Shown: positions 1-8,578, numbered from the stretch's first letter. The stretch is DNA of 64,000 nt from Planctomycetaceae bacterium (GCA_020850695.1 JADZEF010000002.1:1-64000), one strand, 5' to 3'. Made by a program: numbers and translations. The notes: generated from the sequence alone by a model not told the origin.

Positions 1-1
1 C

Positions 2-126
2 GCCATCGCCATCGCTCCGCGTGATGCCACTGTGTTCGGCCACACGGAACTTCTCTATCGCATCAACACCGCTCGCGCAAGCCTTCGCCAACCCCCCTAC
101 TCGACCCAAAGTGCGCGCCAGCCCTG
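2..126 (+). other. Open frame entering from the left edge, unrecognised
   Basis: One frame is open from base 2 to a stop at 124-126 and reads as about 41 plausible residues (AIAIAPRDATVFGHTELLYR and onward). It overlaps the 3' end of the McrB-like gene on the other strand. It could be the C-terminus of a gene lying mostly outside the window, perhaps of whatever replaced the missing McrB end, or chance. I do not recognise it. Confidence 0.2.
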
Positions 127-1971
127 AGGGTCCTGCACGTCAGCGTAGGTAAGCGGAATAGCATACTCGCTGCCACGTTTGTCGGACTCAATTAGCATCA
201 TCAGCTCGCCGAACACCTTGCTTAAGTTTCCGCGATTGATCTCATCGATAATGAAGACATAGGGGCGCCCGAGGTCTGTTCGTGCACGGTTGCAGAAGTC
301 ATAAAACAGTCCGTCGCGGCGATGAAACCCTCCTCCCTCTTTGGGACGATAACCTTGGACAAAATCTTCGTATGCATAGGATTGATGAAATTGCACCATT
401 CCGACGCGACTCGTGTCCTTCTGCTCAAGTATGGCATAAGCGATTCTTCGTGCGACAAACGTCTTTCCAACGCCAGGCGCGCCCTGAAGAATTACATTCT
501 TCTTGTGCCGCGTCGCAGCAATAATCGATTCAAACTCGCTTTTCGGCATGAAAAGCCCCGAAAGCGCGTCCGCAATCGTGAAAGGGGGCGCTTCGACCGT
601 CTTTGCCGGCGGGTCTGGTAATTCGAGAAGGTTCTCGGTGACGAAGGAGACGAAGGCCTGATAGTCGGTCGCGTCCGTTAGGGTCTTCGTCGGAACCCAC
701 GCGTCCTCAGGTAGTTCGAGGTTTACTGCTCTTAACCACTTTACTCGACGGATATGGTGATACTCACTTCGAGTAGGATCGTAGTTGTAGTCCGACTCTA
801 TGGTGCCGACGCCGAGAAGTTTGCTGCGTCCGATCTTCGCAACAACATAGTCACCCTTGTGCATCTTGTGAACGAATTCGAAGCATGCCCGCGAGTCGTT
901 ATGTGGTGCAGGCGTGTTTGGCCCACGTTGGCCGCTTAACGCGTTAAAGATGGCTGCTTGATCGGCAAACTGGCGCAGATCCCCGACGTCGTCCCAGCCG
1001 ATGGCGCATATCCCCTCTTCCTGGCACTTGTTCCAAAGCCGGCCACCTTCGCCGAGACTAATCGCCCAGAAATGAGGCGGAGTCCTTCGCAATTGGACTG
1101 GTCTTACGGGGTCGGGATACGTCGGAGTAGCGTTTCCGCTGTCGGCGTCGCCTGAGATACCTAACTGGCTTCGTATAAGTCCGAATAGTCGTTTTGTGCA
1201 TCGGTTGATATAGTTCTGGCTTTGATTGATTTTTCCCGAAGCTTCAAGCGCGAACGGATAACGCGTGGGCTTCGTCGACTGAATTTCTTCGCGAATGTCG
1301 TTTTCAAAGCGAATCCGGATTTCTGAAAGCGTGATTTGCTGCGGAAAGCTTTGGTAGCCTTCAAGGTCAATTCGATAATAGGGTGCCATCCCCGCCCATT
1401 GTCCTGGCTCGGGCGGTTCCTGCTGCACCTCGCGGTATTGAGCCCGAACGTACGAGAAGCCCGTCAAGGTCGCGTCCATGGAATGCAGAACCAGATCGCC
1501 CTTATGTGGTTCTCGCATCGTGTTGTACCAGTCGCGTCCATCTGATGCCTTTGACGGGCTCCAAAGGCATGTTCCAAACTCCCAGCCAGCGCCGCCGTGC
1601 TGAACACTCTTGGTGTTTTCGAGCCAGATAGAGCCTGTTGGACTTGCGGGAAGTTCCGGCACATTTCCTCTGCTTACTTTCGGCACGATTTCGAAGTCCA
1701 ACCCGCGGATTACAGCGAAGCACTTGGAATCTTCGCCGCCGGAGAACTCGTTCGGTTCTAGGATACGTCCAGTGATGCGACGCGCAGCAATTCCGAGCAC
1801 TGCTTTCGGGGGAAATCGCTTGCCTCGATAAAGCAGATCGTAGCCGGTGGAGTCGCGAAAGCGATGACTTGTGCCGCCCTGCTCCAGATCGGAAATCGCG
1901 GCCAGAACGTCGTCCCGAGTGACGCCGTCAGGTATGCCGGTAACGCCGTCAAGCTGGTGCTCAGATGGCAT
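97..1971 (-). CDS. McrB-like AAA+ NTPase of a type IV restriction system, C-terminally truncated
   Basis: Predicted motor subunit of a modification-dependent restriction system; McrB proteins bind modified DNA and drive an McrC nuclease. About residues 1-98 resemble the head domain of ScoMcrA-type enzymes (STGYDLLYRGKRFPPKAVLG). Two EVE/PUA-like segments follow, near 113-218 and 300-450 (AISLGEGGRLWNKCQEEGIC). The AAA+ core starts near 490 with Walker A GAPGVGKT, then FHQSYAYEDFVQGYRP and Walker B VFIIDEINRGNLSKVFGE. The protein stops at residue 624, before the sensor 1 motif (TMNTADRS in the family) and the arginine-rich end. No mcrC is seen. It starts at ATG 1969-1971. Probably a disabled remnant of a defence island; the domain calls are firm, activity is doubtful. 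Confidence 0.8.
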   Translation of the reverse strand: MPSEHQLDGVTGIPDGVTRDDVLAAISDLEQGGTSHRFRDSTGYDLLYRGKRFPPKAVLGIAARRITGRILEPNEFSGGEDSKCFAVIRGLDFEIVPKVSRGNVPELPASPTGSIWLENTKSVQHGGAGWEFGTCLWSPSKASDGRDWYNTMREPHKGDLVLHSMDATLTGFSYVRAQYREVQQEPPEPGQWAGMAPYYRIDLEGYQSFPQQITLSEIRIRFENDIREEIQSTKPTRYPFALEASGKINQSQNYINRCTKRLFGLIRSQLGISGDADSGNATPTYPDPVRPVQLRRTPPHFWAISLGEGGRLWNKCQEEGICAIGWDDVGDLRQFADQAAIFNALSGQRGPNTPAPHNDSRACFEFVHKMHKGDYVVAKIGRSKLLGVGTIESDYNYDPTRSEYHHIRRVKWLRAVNLELPEDAWVPTKTLTDATDYQAFVSFVTENLLELPDPPAKTVEAPPFTIADALSGLFMPKSEFESIIAATRHKKNVILQGAPGVGKTFVARRIAYAILEQKDTSRVGMVQFHQSYAYEDFVQGYRPKEGGGFHRRDGLFYDFCNRARTDLGRPYVFIIDEINRGNLSKVFGELMMLIESDKRGSEYAIPLTYADVQDPQGWRALWVE

Positions 1972-2607
1972 CGATTTCTACCGTTGGTTCGTGCGTGTGC
2001 CGTCCCGAATGCTGGATCTTCCCGTGCTCCGGACAGTGGCTCCAGCCTACGGAACATCTGCCACATCATCAACGGTGTCGCCGCCGCGTGCCAGTGAGTC
2101 TTTGCGCGTCTGCCGAATTCTGAGCTTTGACTGCGGCACGCGCGCGCCGTCGCGCCATACGGTCGCTTGGGTAATGACTCAACGCGTCCGGACCGAGTAC
2201 GTGCGCCTGTTTCCGCGCCACTCGACGGGAGAACCGGGGTGTTCGGCGGGAAAAACTGCTGCGTTTCGGCCCCGGCAATGAGTAGATCCCTAGCAACGGC
2301 GTTCGCAACGCCTGCCGGCGCGGTCGGCAGTCGTAAAACAGAGATCGCAGCTACTAACCATCATCAGGTGGTCACCGACCGTCCTTGAGATGCCTCGGAA
2401 GACCTGGCGCGAAATGACAATTGCTGGCAGCCTCCGTAATTCGAGGTGCTTCGGTGTCGGGGCTCACGAGCTACTCCGCGAGGCCCGTGAGATGTTCTGG
2501 AATCGCCGAGCGACTGGCATAAAAAGTGCTTTATTCGACAGTCCAATTCTCAATAGCAAGAACACTGCCAAAATGGCGGAGTCCTTGACGTTCAGGAAAC
2601 GCAAAGG
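1972..2607. other. Gene-poor stretch between divergent defence genes
   Basis: About 640 bases separate the McrB-like gene from the SLATT-like gene. Short open frames occur on both strands, but none shows a family motif or a convincing ribosome binding site. It should hold both divergent promoters; no clear sigma-70 boxes were found. Confidence 0.4.
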
Positions 2608-3315
2608 ATGCGGCGGAAAAATCCAGAAGTCCTAATTACGAAAGACCTTATGAGCACGGGAACCGGAAGGGGCGACGGCGCGCAACTGCTGTCGCCACGA
2701 ATTCAAGCTTTAGTGGATGAGGCGAGGAATCGAAGGCTGACGCTGGAAGCGATTGCCCATGGATACCGCAGCAATGTGTCGCGTGTGGAGTCATTACAGA
2801 AGCTCCTCGACGTCCTCAGTGTCCTGATCGCAATCTGGTTTGTCGCCGTTCTGTGGGGAATACAGGAAGCCGTCCCTGCTGCCCGGCTTGAGACAGTGAA
2901 GATCGCGGTCAACCTAGTCGGGACCGGGTTGTCGTTGGCGGTCGTTAGCTTGGTTATTCTCTCTTGGCGCGGAGAATGGAGAGGCATCACCGAACGGCAC
3001 CGCCAGCTCGCCGACTTCGCTGCCAAATTGGCAGGCCGCTACCGCAACATCTATGAGGCAGTGACATTCGATGAAGCGAAATTCCGAAAGGTCGAGGAGG
3101 AACGACAGGATTTTGAGAGCCAGCAGAACCTGCCGCTTGGGAGCATGCCGCCGTCGTGCGTGCCCGAGGGCTTCCGGCACGTCGGCAAGAGTTATCCGCA
3201 GCAGAATGTCCGCTGTCACGTTTGCAATCGAACGTGGAGTGAACTTCAGCTCGTGCCGTGGTGGCACACACGCGTGGTTTTTGGAAAATGTGAGAATTGT
3301 GGATTCGTGAAATGA
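2608..3315 (+). CDS. SLATT-like two-TM protein with C-terminal zinc ribbon
   Basis: Putative membrane effector. Two hydrophobic helices lie near residues 70-90 (VLSVLIAIWFVAVLWGI) and 100-122 (IAVNLVGTGLSLAVVSLVIL), inside long charged helices rich in Arg and Glu. This is the layout of SLATT domains, which are predicted pore-forming effectors of nucleotide-signal defence systems. Unlike a plain SLATT protein it ends in a Cys4 ribbon (CHVCNRTW ... CENCGFVK). The start is uncertain: ATG 2608, or ATG 2650, which gives 221 residues. Its stop overlaps the next ATG. No cyclase or SLOG sensor is seen beside it, so the trigger is unknown. The SLATT assignment is by architecture only. Confidence 0.6.
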   Translation: MRRKNPEVLITKDLMSTGTGRGDGAQLLSPRIQALVDEARNRRLTLEAIAHGYRSNVSRVESLQKLLDVLSVLIAIWFVAVLWGIQEAVPAARLETVKIAVNLVGTGLSLAVVSLVILSWRGEWRGITERHRQLADFAAKLAGRYRNIYEAVTFDEAKFRKVEEERQDFESQQNLPLGSMPPSCVPEGFRHVGKSYPQQNVRCHVCNRTWSELQLVPWWHTRVVFGKCENCGFVK

Positions 3316-3575
3316 AAAATGAAGTCAAGAAGGCCGCTTACAATCTCCTCAACACGCTTACCCCCGATGAGGTCGAGGAGTTGGTTGAAGTCCTCACGTA
3401 CTTCAATAGGAAGTGCCAGGAGGACCATCGCGCCGAGTGCCTGAATTCCGGTTGCGCGAAGAAAAAGGGAGAGGAACTCAGCCCGAGAGAAAAGGTTCTA
3501 ACCGAGAAGACCGCCGGTAGCAGTCAAATCTATCTCTCTGGAAGCAATTCCGTGTGCCCTTGCTGCAAGCGGTGA
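3312..3575 (+). CDS. Small Cys-containing protein coupled to the SLATT-like gene
   Basis: An 87-residue protein whose ATG shares the ATGA overlap with the upstream stop, so translation is probably coupled. The N-terminal half is a predicted helix (LTPDEVEELVEVLTYFNRKC). The middle holds spaced cysteines (C-x7-C-x4-C) and the end is CPCCKR, so it may bind a metal. I recognise no family. The tight coupling suggests it regulates or assembles with the two-TM protein; antitoxin-like and sensor roles are both possible. Confidence 0.6.
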   Translation: MKNEVKKAAYNLLNTLTPDEVEELVEVLTYFNRKCQEDHRAECLNSGCAKKKGEELSPREKVLTEKTAGSSQIYLSGSNSVCPCCKR

Positions 3576-3901
3576 TACCCCTCCAGCAAGGCAACGATGT
3601 CGCGCCGGATCGACTCAGAGAGCGTCGGCCAAAGGTCGACGATCAGTTGGAGTTGTGGGTCGGCGCAGGACCAACTAAGTGCCGTTTCCCCTGATGCGCC
3701 GGATTCTGCGCCGCTCCGAACATGAATCGCACGAAATTGCTCGGAATGACGGGTCGTTTCGGCCCCCTCCGTGGGCATCCTGTTCTCTGACCTCGCGCAA
3801 GAGGCAGCAAACCCCGGCAACCCCGGGGTTTTTTGATGCGCTGAACCCATTGGATACCGAGCGACTGCGTTCAACGCCGGCCGGACTGGTCGGGCGAGCA
3901 A
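3530..3901 (-). CDS. Short ORF with a planctomycete integrase-tail-like end; probably a fragment
   Basis: The last 45 or so residues (DPQLQLIVDLWPTLSESIRR followed by DIVALLEGYHRL) resemble a helical tail I associate with the C-termini of planctomycete integrases and related mobile genes. The upstream part is low complexity and unconvincing. It overlaps the end of the small Cys gene on the other strand. It is best read as a relic of a mobile gene at the edge of the accessory segment, not a working gene. Confidence 0.3.
   Translation of the reverse strand: MLARPVRPALNAVARYPMGSAHQKTPGLPGFAASCARSENRMPTEGAETTRHSEQFRAIHVRSGAESGASGETALSWSCADPQLQLIVDLWPTLSESIRRDIVALLEGYHRLQQGHTELLPER
3809..3834 (+). 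terminator. GC-rich hairpin with T-run
   Basis: AAACCCCGG at 3809-3817 pairs with CCGGGGTTT at 3823-3831 around a five-base loop and runs into a six-base T-tract. This is a canonical intrinsic terminator for plus-strand transcripts, and the SLATT-like/Cys pair is the nearest upstream unit. Confidence 0.7.
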
Positions 3902-3956
3902 AACGCATCGCTGCTGGTCGCATCGCCTGGAAGATTACTCAGGCAAACGAGCCCGG

Positions 3957-4538
3957 TCAGACGGGCATCGCACCGGGCGGTGCGGGATGGTGGGGAGAAT
4001 GCCGATCACGCAAGGACTTCAACCGCAGCGCCAGCGTCACCGACAGAATCCCCAAGGCCACGGCGTTCGCGCCGATCAGCCATGCAATCGTCACCAACCC
4101 GGCTTGAGGCCAGGCCAGCAGCGCGACGCCGAAAGCGACGGACGCGGCGCCGGCCAGTCCAAGCAGCCATTCGTTCTCAATGATTTTGCGAAGTCGGATC
4201 GCCGCGATGATCTCGAACACTCCGCGGGCGATGCACCACAGCGCCACGAACGCCAGCAGCACGCTCACGGTGATGTCCGGCCAGAAGAACGTTCCAATTC
4301 CGGCGAAGACACCAATAATTCCCACAATCAGCATCGCCCACCAGCCTTCCTGCTGATGGCGGCTGCCGATCGCCAGCGCGACGGCCGCCACCCCATCGAT
4401 GAGTGCATGGGCGGCGTACAGCATCACCAGGACAAGGATCGTCAGCCCCGGCCAGGCGAAGGCCGCGACGCCGAAGGCGATGGCACACAGCCCCCGGACC
4501 AGGAAGACCCACCAGTTCCGCGTCAAGGCGTCGCGCAT
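3957..4538 (-). CDS. HdeD/DUF308-family membrane protein
   Basis: A 193-residue inner-membrane protein with six hydrophobic helices arranged as repeated pairs (MLYAAHALIDGVAAVALAIG; FVALWCIARGVFEIIAAIRL; IAWLIGANAVALGILSV). The Gly-rich helices and the spacing 'ARGVFEIIAAIRLRK' match the HdeD family, whose E. coli member is linked to acid resistance; its molecular action is unknown. I chose ATG 4538 because GAGGAG sits seven bases upstream, in preference to a TTG two codons earlier. It is monocistronic as far as can be seen. Confidence 0.85.
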   Translation of the reverse strand: MRDALTRNWWVFLVRGLCAIAFGVAAFAWPGLTILVLVMLYAAHALIDGVAAVALAIGSRHQQEGWWAMLIVGIIGVFAGIGTFFWPDITVSVLLAFVALWCIARGVFEIIAAIRLRKIIENEWLLGLAGAASVAFGVALLAWPQAGLVTIAWLIGANAVALGILSVTLALRLKSLRDRHSPHHPAPPGAMPV

Positions 4539-4622
4539 GGCCAACTCCTCTGTGAAAGAGAGTCCGCTGCGATCATCTCCGGAGAACGCGCCCCGGTTGT
4601 CGTGGCCCGACTTTTCTCCCGC

Positions 4623-5366
4623 CTACTTCGTTGAAATCGCCTGCTGCAGGGGGCGAAGCACATTGTCGATCACATAGGTCTCAAGCAGGTTCTCGGCGTG
4701 CATCCGCAGCCGATCGAACGTCGCCTCGTAGGTCTGGTTCGGCTCGAGGCTGCCGTACTGCCGCACCGTGAAGTACACGCTGATCTGGTCTTCGGGGAAG
4801 TCCCCCTTGCGGACCTGATACGCGCTGGTCCGCGTTTCAATCATCAGCCGCGCCTGCAGCCGGCATGATTCTTCGAGAGCGATCGTGATCGACGGCTCAT
4901 AGTTGAGGATGTGAGCTCCCGGCGTGCTCGCGAGGCCATCCATCGCGTGGCTGGTCCCCAGCGCCTCGGCAACCAGCGCATCGTGGTTCCCGCGGTAGCT
5001 GAAGTCGAAGCCCAGCATGTAGTCGAGGGCTTCGCAATCGAGCGGGCTGACCGACAGCATGTAGGGGACGAGTTGCAGCACGAGCCGGTGCTGGTCGCAG
5101 GCGCCATCGGCTTGCGGGGGGTTGATGTAGCCGCTGCAGATCCGCCGCGCCTCGAGCGTCACCCACCGCTGCTGTCCCTGGTCCTTGTCTTCCTCGAGCA
5201 CGAAGTCGCCGGTCTCGCGGGTATGAAAGTTCCGCATCGTGGGATACTGTTTCTGCACCCGTTCGAAGAATCCCAGGATCGTCTCGCGGCTTCGCGGAAG
5301 TTCCATCTCCGTGTTGAGGTTCATGTTGATGTAGTAATCATCCGCGAGGGACTCGTACGCATTCAT
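4623..5366 (-). CDS. Conserved-looking planctomycete hypothetical protein
   Basis: A 247-residue soluble protein without signal peptide or TM helices. It is acidic and well balanced in composition, with three cysteines (RRICSGYINPP, GACDQH, LDCEAL) and a strongly patterned central region (QLVPYMLSVSPLDCEALDYM). It looks like a real single-domain protein, but I recognise no catalytic motif or family. The longer frame to 5522 adds a low-complexity leader, so the ATG at 5366 (MNAYESLADDYY) is preferred. It is divergent from the alkyltransferase gene with about 180 bases between. Confidence 0.65.
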   Translation of the reverse strand: MNAYESLADDYYINMNLNTEMELPRSRETILGFFERVQKQYPTMRNFHTRETGDFVLEEDKDQGQQRWVTLEARRICSGYINPPQADGACDQHRLVLQLVPYMLSVSPLDCEALDYMLGFDFSYRGNHDALVAEALGTSHAMDGLASTPGAHILNYEPSITIALEESCRLQARLMIETRTSAYQVRKGDFPEDQISVYFTVRQYGSLEPNQTYEATFDRLRMHAENLLETYVIDNVLRPLQQAISTK

Positions 5367-5545
5367 GGGCAGGCTTCCAATTAAGAACTCAGGTGCGAAG
5401 CGCAAGGATGGCACCGTTTCCCGGAAACATCCTGACCCTCCGCACCCAGCGCACTGGAAAGAGGAACGGGCCTCTTCCCGAACGGCTTCACCCCCGCAAC
5501 ACTTGGATCGTTGCGCTTCCAATGCATTCTATAGGGACAATTGAG

Positions 5546-6160
5546 ATGGGTCAAAGAACCACTTCGGTTACGCCGCGAAAGGCCGCGCCGAAGCGTTCCC
5601 GGTCGAGCGATTCCGCCAGCGGTCTCTGGCTGTCCACCTTCGCGACCGATCTCGGCTGGATGGGGATTCTAGGCCGCGACGGCCGCCTGATCCGACTGAC
5701 GTTAGGGCATTTCTCAGCCGAGAACGTGCGAAACGCGTTGACGTCAGTGGATGATGATGGCTGCGACGATCGTCTCGACGTCGAGTCCGCTTCGCCGTCG
5801 ATCACCGAGGGAGACTGGCACCCTGAGCTGCGGCGTCAGCTGGAGCAATTCGCGCTGGGCGAGCGTGTTGACTTCCGGAAGTGCCCGGTCGAACTCCCCG
5901 CGATGACGGCGTTCCAAAAGCGGATCATCGAGCAGACCCGCCGTATTCCTTACGGCAAGACGCTGAGCTATTCGGAGGTCGCCACGAGGGCGGGATCTCC
6001 CGGAGCCGCGCGGGCCGTCGGGAATGTGATGCGGTCGAACCGCATCCCACTCATCATTCCCTGCCACCGCGTCGTCGCGGCGTGTGGTTTGGGCGGTTAT
6101 TCCGCCCCGCAAGGTCTCGACCTCAAGCGCAAGCTGCTGGAACTGGAATCGCGCGGATGA
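5546..6160 (+). CDS. ogt: Methylated-DNA-[protein]-cysteine S-methyltransferase
   Basis: Suicide DNA repair enzyme that moves the alkyl group from O6-alkylguanine to its own cysteine. The C-terminal domain carries the active-site motif IPCHRVV and the helix-turn-helix segment YSEVATRAGSPGAARAVGNVMRSN, both typical of Ogt/MGMT. The residues after the active site are VAACGLGGYS, where many family members have a charged residue. About 90 poorly conserved N-terminal residues precede it. ATG 5546 is preferred to the upstream frame. The stop overlaps the DUF456 start, so the two are co-transcribed. Confidence 0.88.
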   Translation: MGQRTTSVTPRKAAPKRSRSSDSASGLWLSTFATDLGWMGILGRDGRLIRLTLGHFSAENVRNALTSVDDDGCDDRLDVESASPSITEGDWHPELRRQLEQFALGERVDFRKCPVELPAMTAFQKRIIEQTRRIPYGKTLSYSEVATRAGSPGAARAVGNVMRSNRIPLIIPCHRVVAACGLGGYSAPQGLDLKRKLLELESRG

Positions 6161-6702
6161 TGACCTACGCCGCCGCCACGTTGCTGTTCGTCGCGAACCT
6201 CGCGGCGTGGACAGCAACTCTCTTCGGACTTCCGGGCAACTGGTTCATCGTGCTGATGGCGGCAGGGTACGCGTACCTCATGCGCGACGCGGTTCCGCAA
6301 CTGACCTGGCATGTCGTCATCGCCACGCTTGCCCTGGCTGTCATTGGCGAAGGACTCGAATTGCTGGCCGGCGTGCTCGGAGTGAAGAAACTTGGCGGCA
6401 GCCGTCGCGGGATGATCTACTCCGTCATCGGAACCATCGCGGGAAGCATCGTCGGAGCAATGGTCGGGGTTCCGATTCCGGTTGTCGGTCCCATCGTTGG
6501 AGCGCTGGGTTGCGGGGCAGCCGGCGCCTTCGCCGGCGCCTACCTCGGCGAGGTCACTGCCGGCCGCCATCACGACGATCGCATGGCGATCGGGAAAGCG
6601 GCGCTGATCGGTCGTCTGCTGGGCACCGGCGGCAAGCTCGGCGTCGGCCTGCTCATGGTCATCCTGGTCGCGATCGACTCATTCTTCGACCGCGCAGTTT
6701 GA
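6157..6702 (+). CDS. DUF456-family membrane protein
   Basis: A 181-residue membrane protein with about four helices and a glycine-rich central pair (GMIYSVIGTIAGSIVGAMVG, VGPIVGALGCGAAGAFAGAY), the hallmark of DUF456. The family resembles glycine-zipper proteins; its function is not established. It starts at the ATG of an ATGA overlap with the repair gene. The pairing may be only transcriptional, since nothing in the protein points to DNA repair. Confidence 0.8.
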   Translation: MMTYAAATLLFVANLAAWTATLFGLPGNWFIVLMAAGYAYLMRDAVPQLTWHVVIATLALAVIGEGLELLAGVLGVKKLGGSRRGMIYSVIGTIAGSIVGAMVGVPIPVVGPIVGALGCGAAGAFAGAYLGEVTAGRHHDDRMAIGKAALIGRLLGTGGKLGVGLLMVILVAIDSFFDRAV

Positions 6703-6730
6703 TGCCGCTTCGTTGCCAAGGCGAGAAGAC

Positions 6731-6870
6731 ATTTCAACGCAAATACGCCAAGCCCGCAAAGTGTCGCAAAGGGAAAGCCAATCGATCTGGAATCGTTGCT
6801 GACTTCACCGATCTCGTCCTCTCTTTGCGTTCCAGCTTTGCGCCCTTCGCGTCTTTGCGTTAAGTGCTTT
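6731..6870. repeat. Imperfect inverted repeat built from GCAAAG words
   Basis: A left arm at about 6735-6772 and a right arm at about 6822-6861 are reverse complements with mismatches. Both consist of a degenerate word such as ACGCAAAG or GCGCAAAG recurring every 9-13 bases. It lies between convergent genes and could fold into a long hairpin that ends both transcripts. Confidence 0.7.
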
Positions 6871-6884
6871 TGACCTGAGATATC

Positions 6885-7964
6885 TCACGACTGCGGCGTC
6901 TGATTGCCCAGCCGTTCCTGGCGGTCGAACTCCAGGATTGCGGAGATCATTTCGTCCAGCTTTCCCTGCTGCATCACCTGGTCGAGCTTGTAGATCGTCA
7001 GTCCGATGCGGTGGTCGGTGATGCGATTCTGCGGAAAGTTGTAGGTGCGGATCCGTTCGCTGCGGTCGCCCGAGCCGATCAGCGTCCGCCGCTTCTCTGC
7101 CCGCTCCTTGTGAGCCTTCTCGATCTGCAGTTCCAGCAACCGGCTGCGGAGCACCCGCATCGCTTGCGCTTTGTTCTTGTGCTGGCTCTTTTCGTCCTGG
7201 CACTTCACGACTGTATTGGTCGGCAGGTGAGTGATGCGAACCGCCGACTCCGTCTTGTTCACCTTCTGCCCGCCGGGGCCGCCTGCACGCATCGTGTCGA
7301 TCTGCAAGTCTTCAGGGCGAATCACGACTTCGACTTCGCTTGCTTCGGGCATGACGGCCACCGTTGCGAGGCTGGTATGCACTCGCCCCTGCGTCTCCGT
7401 CTCGGGAACGCGCTGCACGCGGTGGCCGCCGCTCTCGAACTGCAGCTGATGAAAGGCCCCTTCCCCGGTGATCGAGAACGTCACATCCTTGATGCCCCCG
7501 AGCTCCGACGGGCTGAGGTCGAGCACTTCCGTCTTCCACCCGCGATCGGCGACGAACTTCGAATACATGTCATAGAGGTCCCGTACGAAGAGGGCGGCTT
7601 CATCGCCCCCCGTCCCCGCACGGATTTCCATGATCAGGCCGCCGCGGGTAATCGAATCACCCGCCGTCGCCAGATCTTCGAGCTCGCGAGCCATGGTCGC
7701 CCGCTGCGCCTGCAACCCTGTCAATTCTTCCTGGGCGTAGGCCCGCGCATCGGGGTCGCTCTCTTCGTCCCGCATCTGCGTCGCGACCGCAATCTCTTCC
7801 TCGAGCTTGTTCCATGCCCGTACCGCCGCCGCGACTTTCTGCAGGCCGCCATACTCACGCTGCACGGCCAGCAGCCGCGTGGTATCGGTGAGAATGGCCG
7901 GGTCCTGAAGCTGCAGCTCAAGTTCTTCGAACCGCTTCAGCTTGGTTTCGAGACTGGGAAACAT
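6885..7964 (-). CDS. prfA: Peptide chain release factor 1
   Basis: Recognises UAA/UAG in the ribosomal A site and triggers peptide release. The 359 residues are full length for RF1. The release loop is [20 protein letters not shown] (GGQ present) and is followed by [16 protein letters not shown]. The codon-reading loop, PAT or PVT in best-known RF1 proteins, reads PET here ([18 protein letters not shown]). The absence of an RF2-type SPF tripeptide supports RF1. There is no prmC (hemK) partner next door. It starts at ATG 7964. Confidence 0.95.
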   Translation of the reverse strand: MFPSLETKLKRFEELELQLQDPAILTDTTRLLAVQREYGGLQKVAAAVRAWNKLEEEIAVATQMRDEESDPDARAYAQEELTGLQAQRATMARELEDLATAGDSITRGGLIMEIRAGTGGDEAALFVRDLYDMYSKFVADRGWKTEVLDLSPSELGGIKDVTFSITGEGAFHQLQFESGGHRVQRVPETETQGRVHTSLATVAVMPEASEVEVVIRPEDLQIDTMRAGGPGGQKVNKTESAVRITHLPTNTVVKCQDEKSQHKNKAQAMRVLRSRLLELQIEKAHKERAEKRRTLIGSGDRSERIRTYNFPQNRITDHRIGLTIYKLDQVMQQGKLDEMISAILEFDRQERLGNQTPQS

Positions 7965-8087
7965 GGATCAGACGCTTAGAAGGAGTGCGCAGGACACGAT
8001 GCGAAGCAGAGCCCAAATGGCGGTAGACTTTCGAAGGCGAAGGGTTGCAACCGGCTGACTTCACTCCACCGGCTGCCCTCGATCGGA

Positions 8088-8489
8088 TCACCGACTTTCG
8101 AGATCCGCGAAATCATCAGCTAGGCATGTGACTTGATCCGTTTCATGGTCCCACCAGAGCACATCATGACGGAGAGCGTTCGGCGTCGCGGACTGAGGAA
8201 GAAGAATCAGCAAGTCACCACAACCATTGGTGCCAATCGCTACGGCATCCGTTGGAAAACCAGGTCGTTTGCGGGCTGCCCGGGTCTCACGGACGATGTC
8301 GTTGCAGGTTCGCGAAATCCGCGTCCGGTCGGAAGTATCGAAGAATGTGAAGAGGTCCCAAGACTCTGCCCCACAGACCAACTCGCCTCCGTTCTGTCTG
8401 GTCATCCGGGTGACGAACGATGCCGGGAACTTCAGTCCAAGTTCCCGTTCCGCGGCTGTGATGAATGCGACATCGACGGGAAACGGCAT
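8088..8489 (-). CDS. SMI1/KNR4 (SUKH) family protein
   Basis: A 133-residue protein with the SUKH order: an N-terminal helix and LGLKFPASFVTRMTRQNGGEL, a middle strand segment (WDLFTFFDTSD), then AIGTNGCGDLLILLP and VLWWDHETDQV. The family includes immunity proteins that neutralise nuclease and other toxins, and also housekeeping members. No toxin gene is adjacent, so the role is open. It is a single gene between prfA and rpmE. Confidence 0.8.
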   Translation of the reverse strand: MPFPVDVAFITAAERELGLKFPASFVTRMTRQNGGELVCGAESWDLFTFFDTSDRTRISRTCNDIVRETRAARKRPGFPTDAVAIGTNGCGDLLILLPQSATPNALRHDVLWWDHETDQVTCLADDFADLESR

Positions 8490-8578
8490 GGCGGTTCTCC
8501 GAGGAATGGAACCTTGTCCGAAGGGCGTTCGGTCGGAGGGAAGAGAGTCTGTTGCCTTAGTCTCCTGATCCGATAGTC

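Noticed and set aside
1871-2308. Overlapping short frames upstream of the McrB-like gene
   Set aside because: Arg/Ser-rich on both strands, no motif, no ribosome site.
3757-3785. A PTEGAET peptide encoded both here (minus) and at 26287-26310 (plus)
   Set aside because: A seven-residue match in poor or antisense frames; the DNA identity is short, so chance is the simplest explanation.
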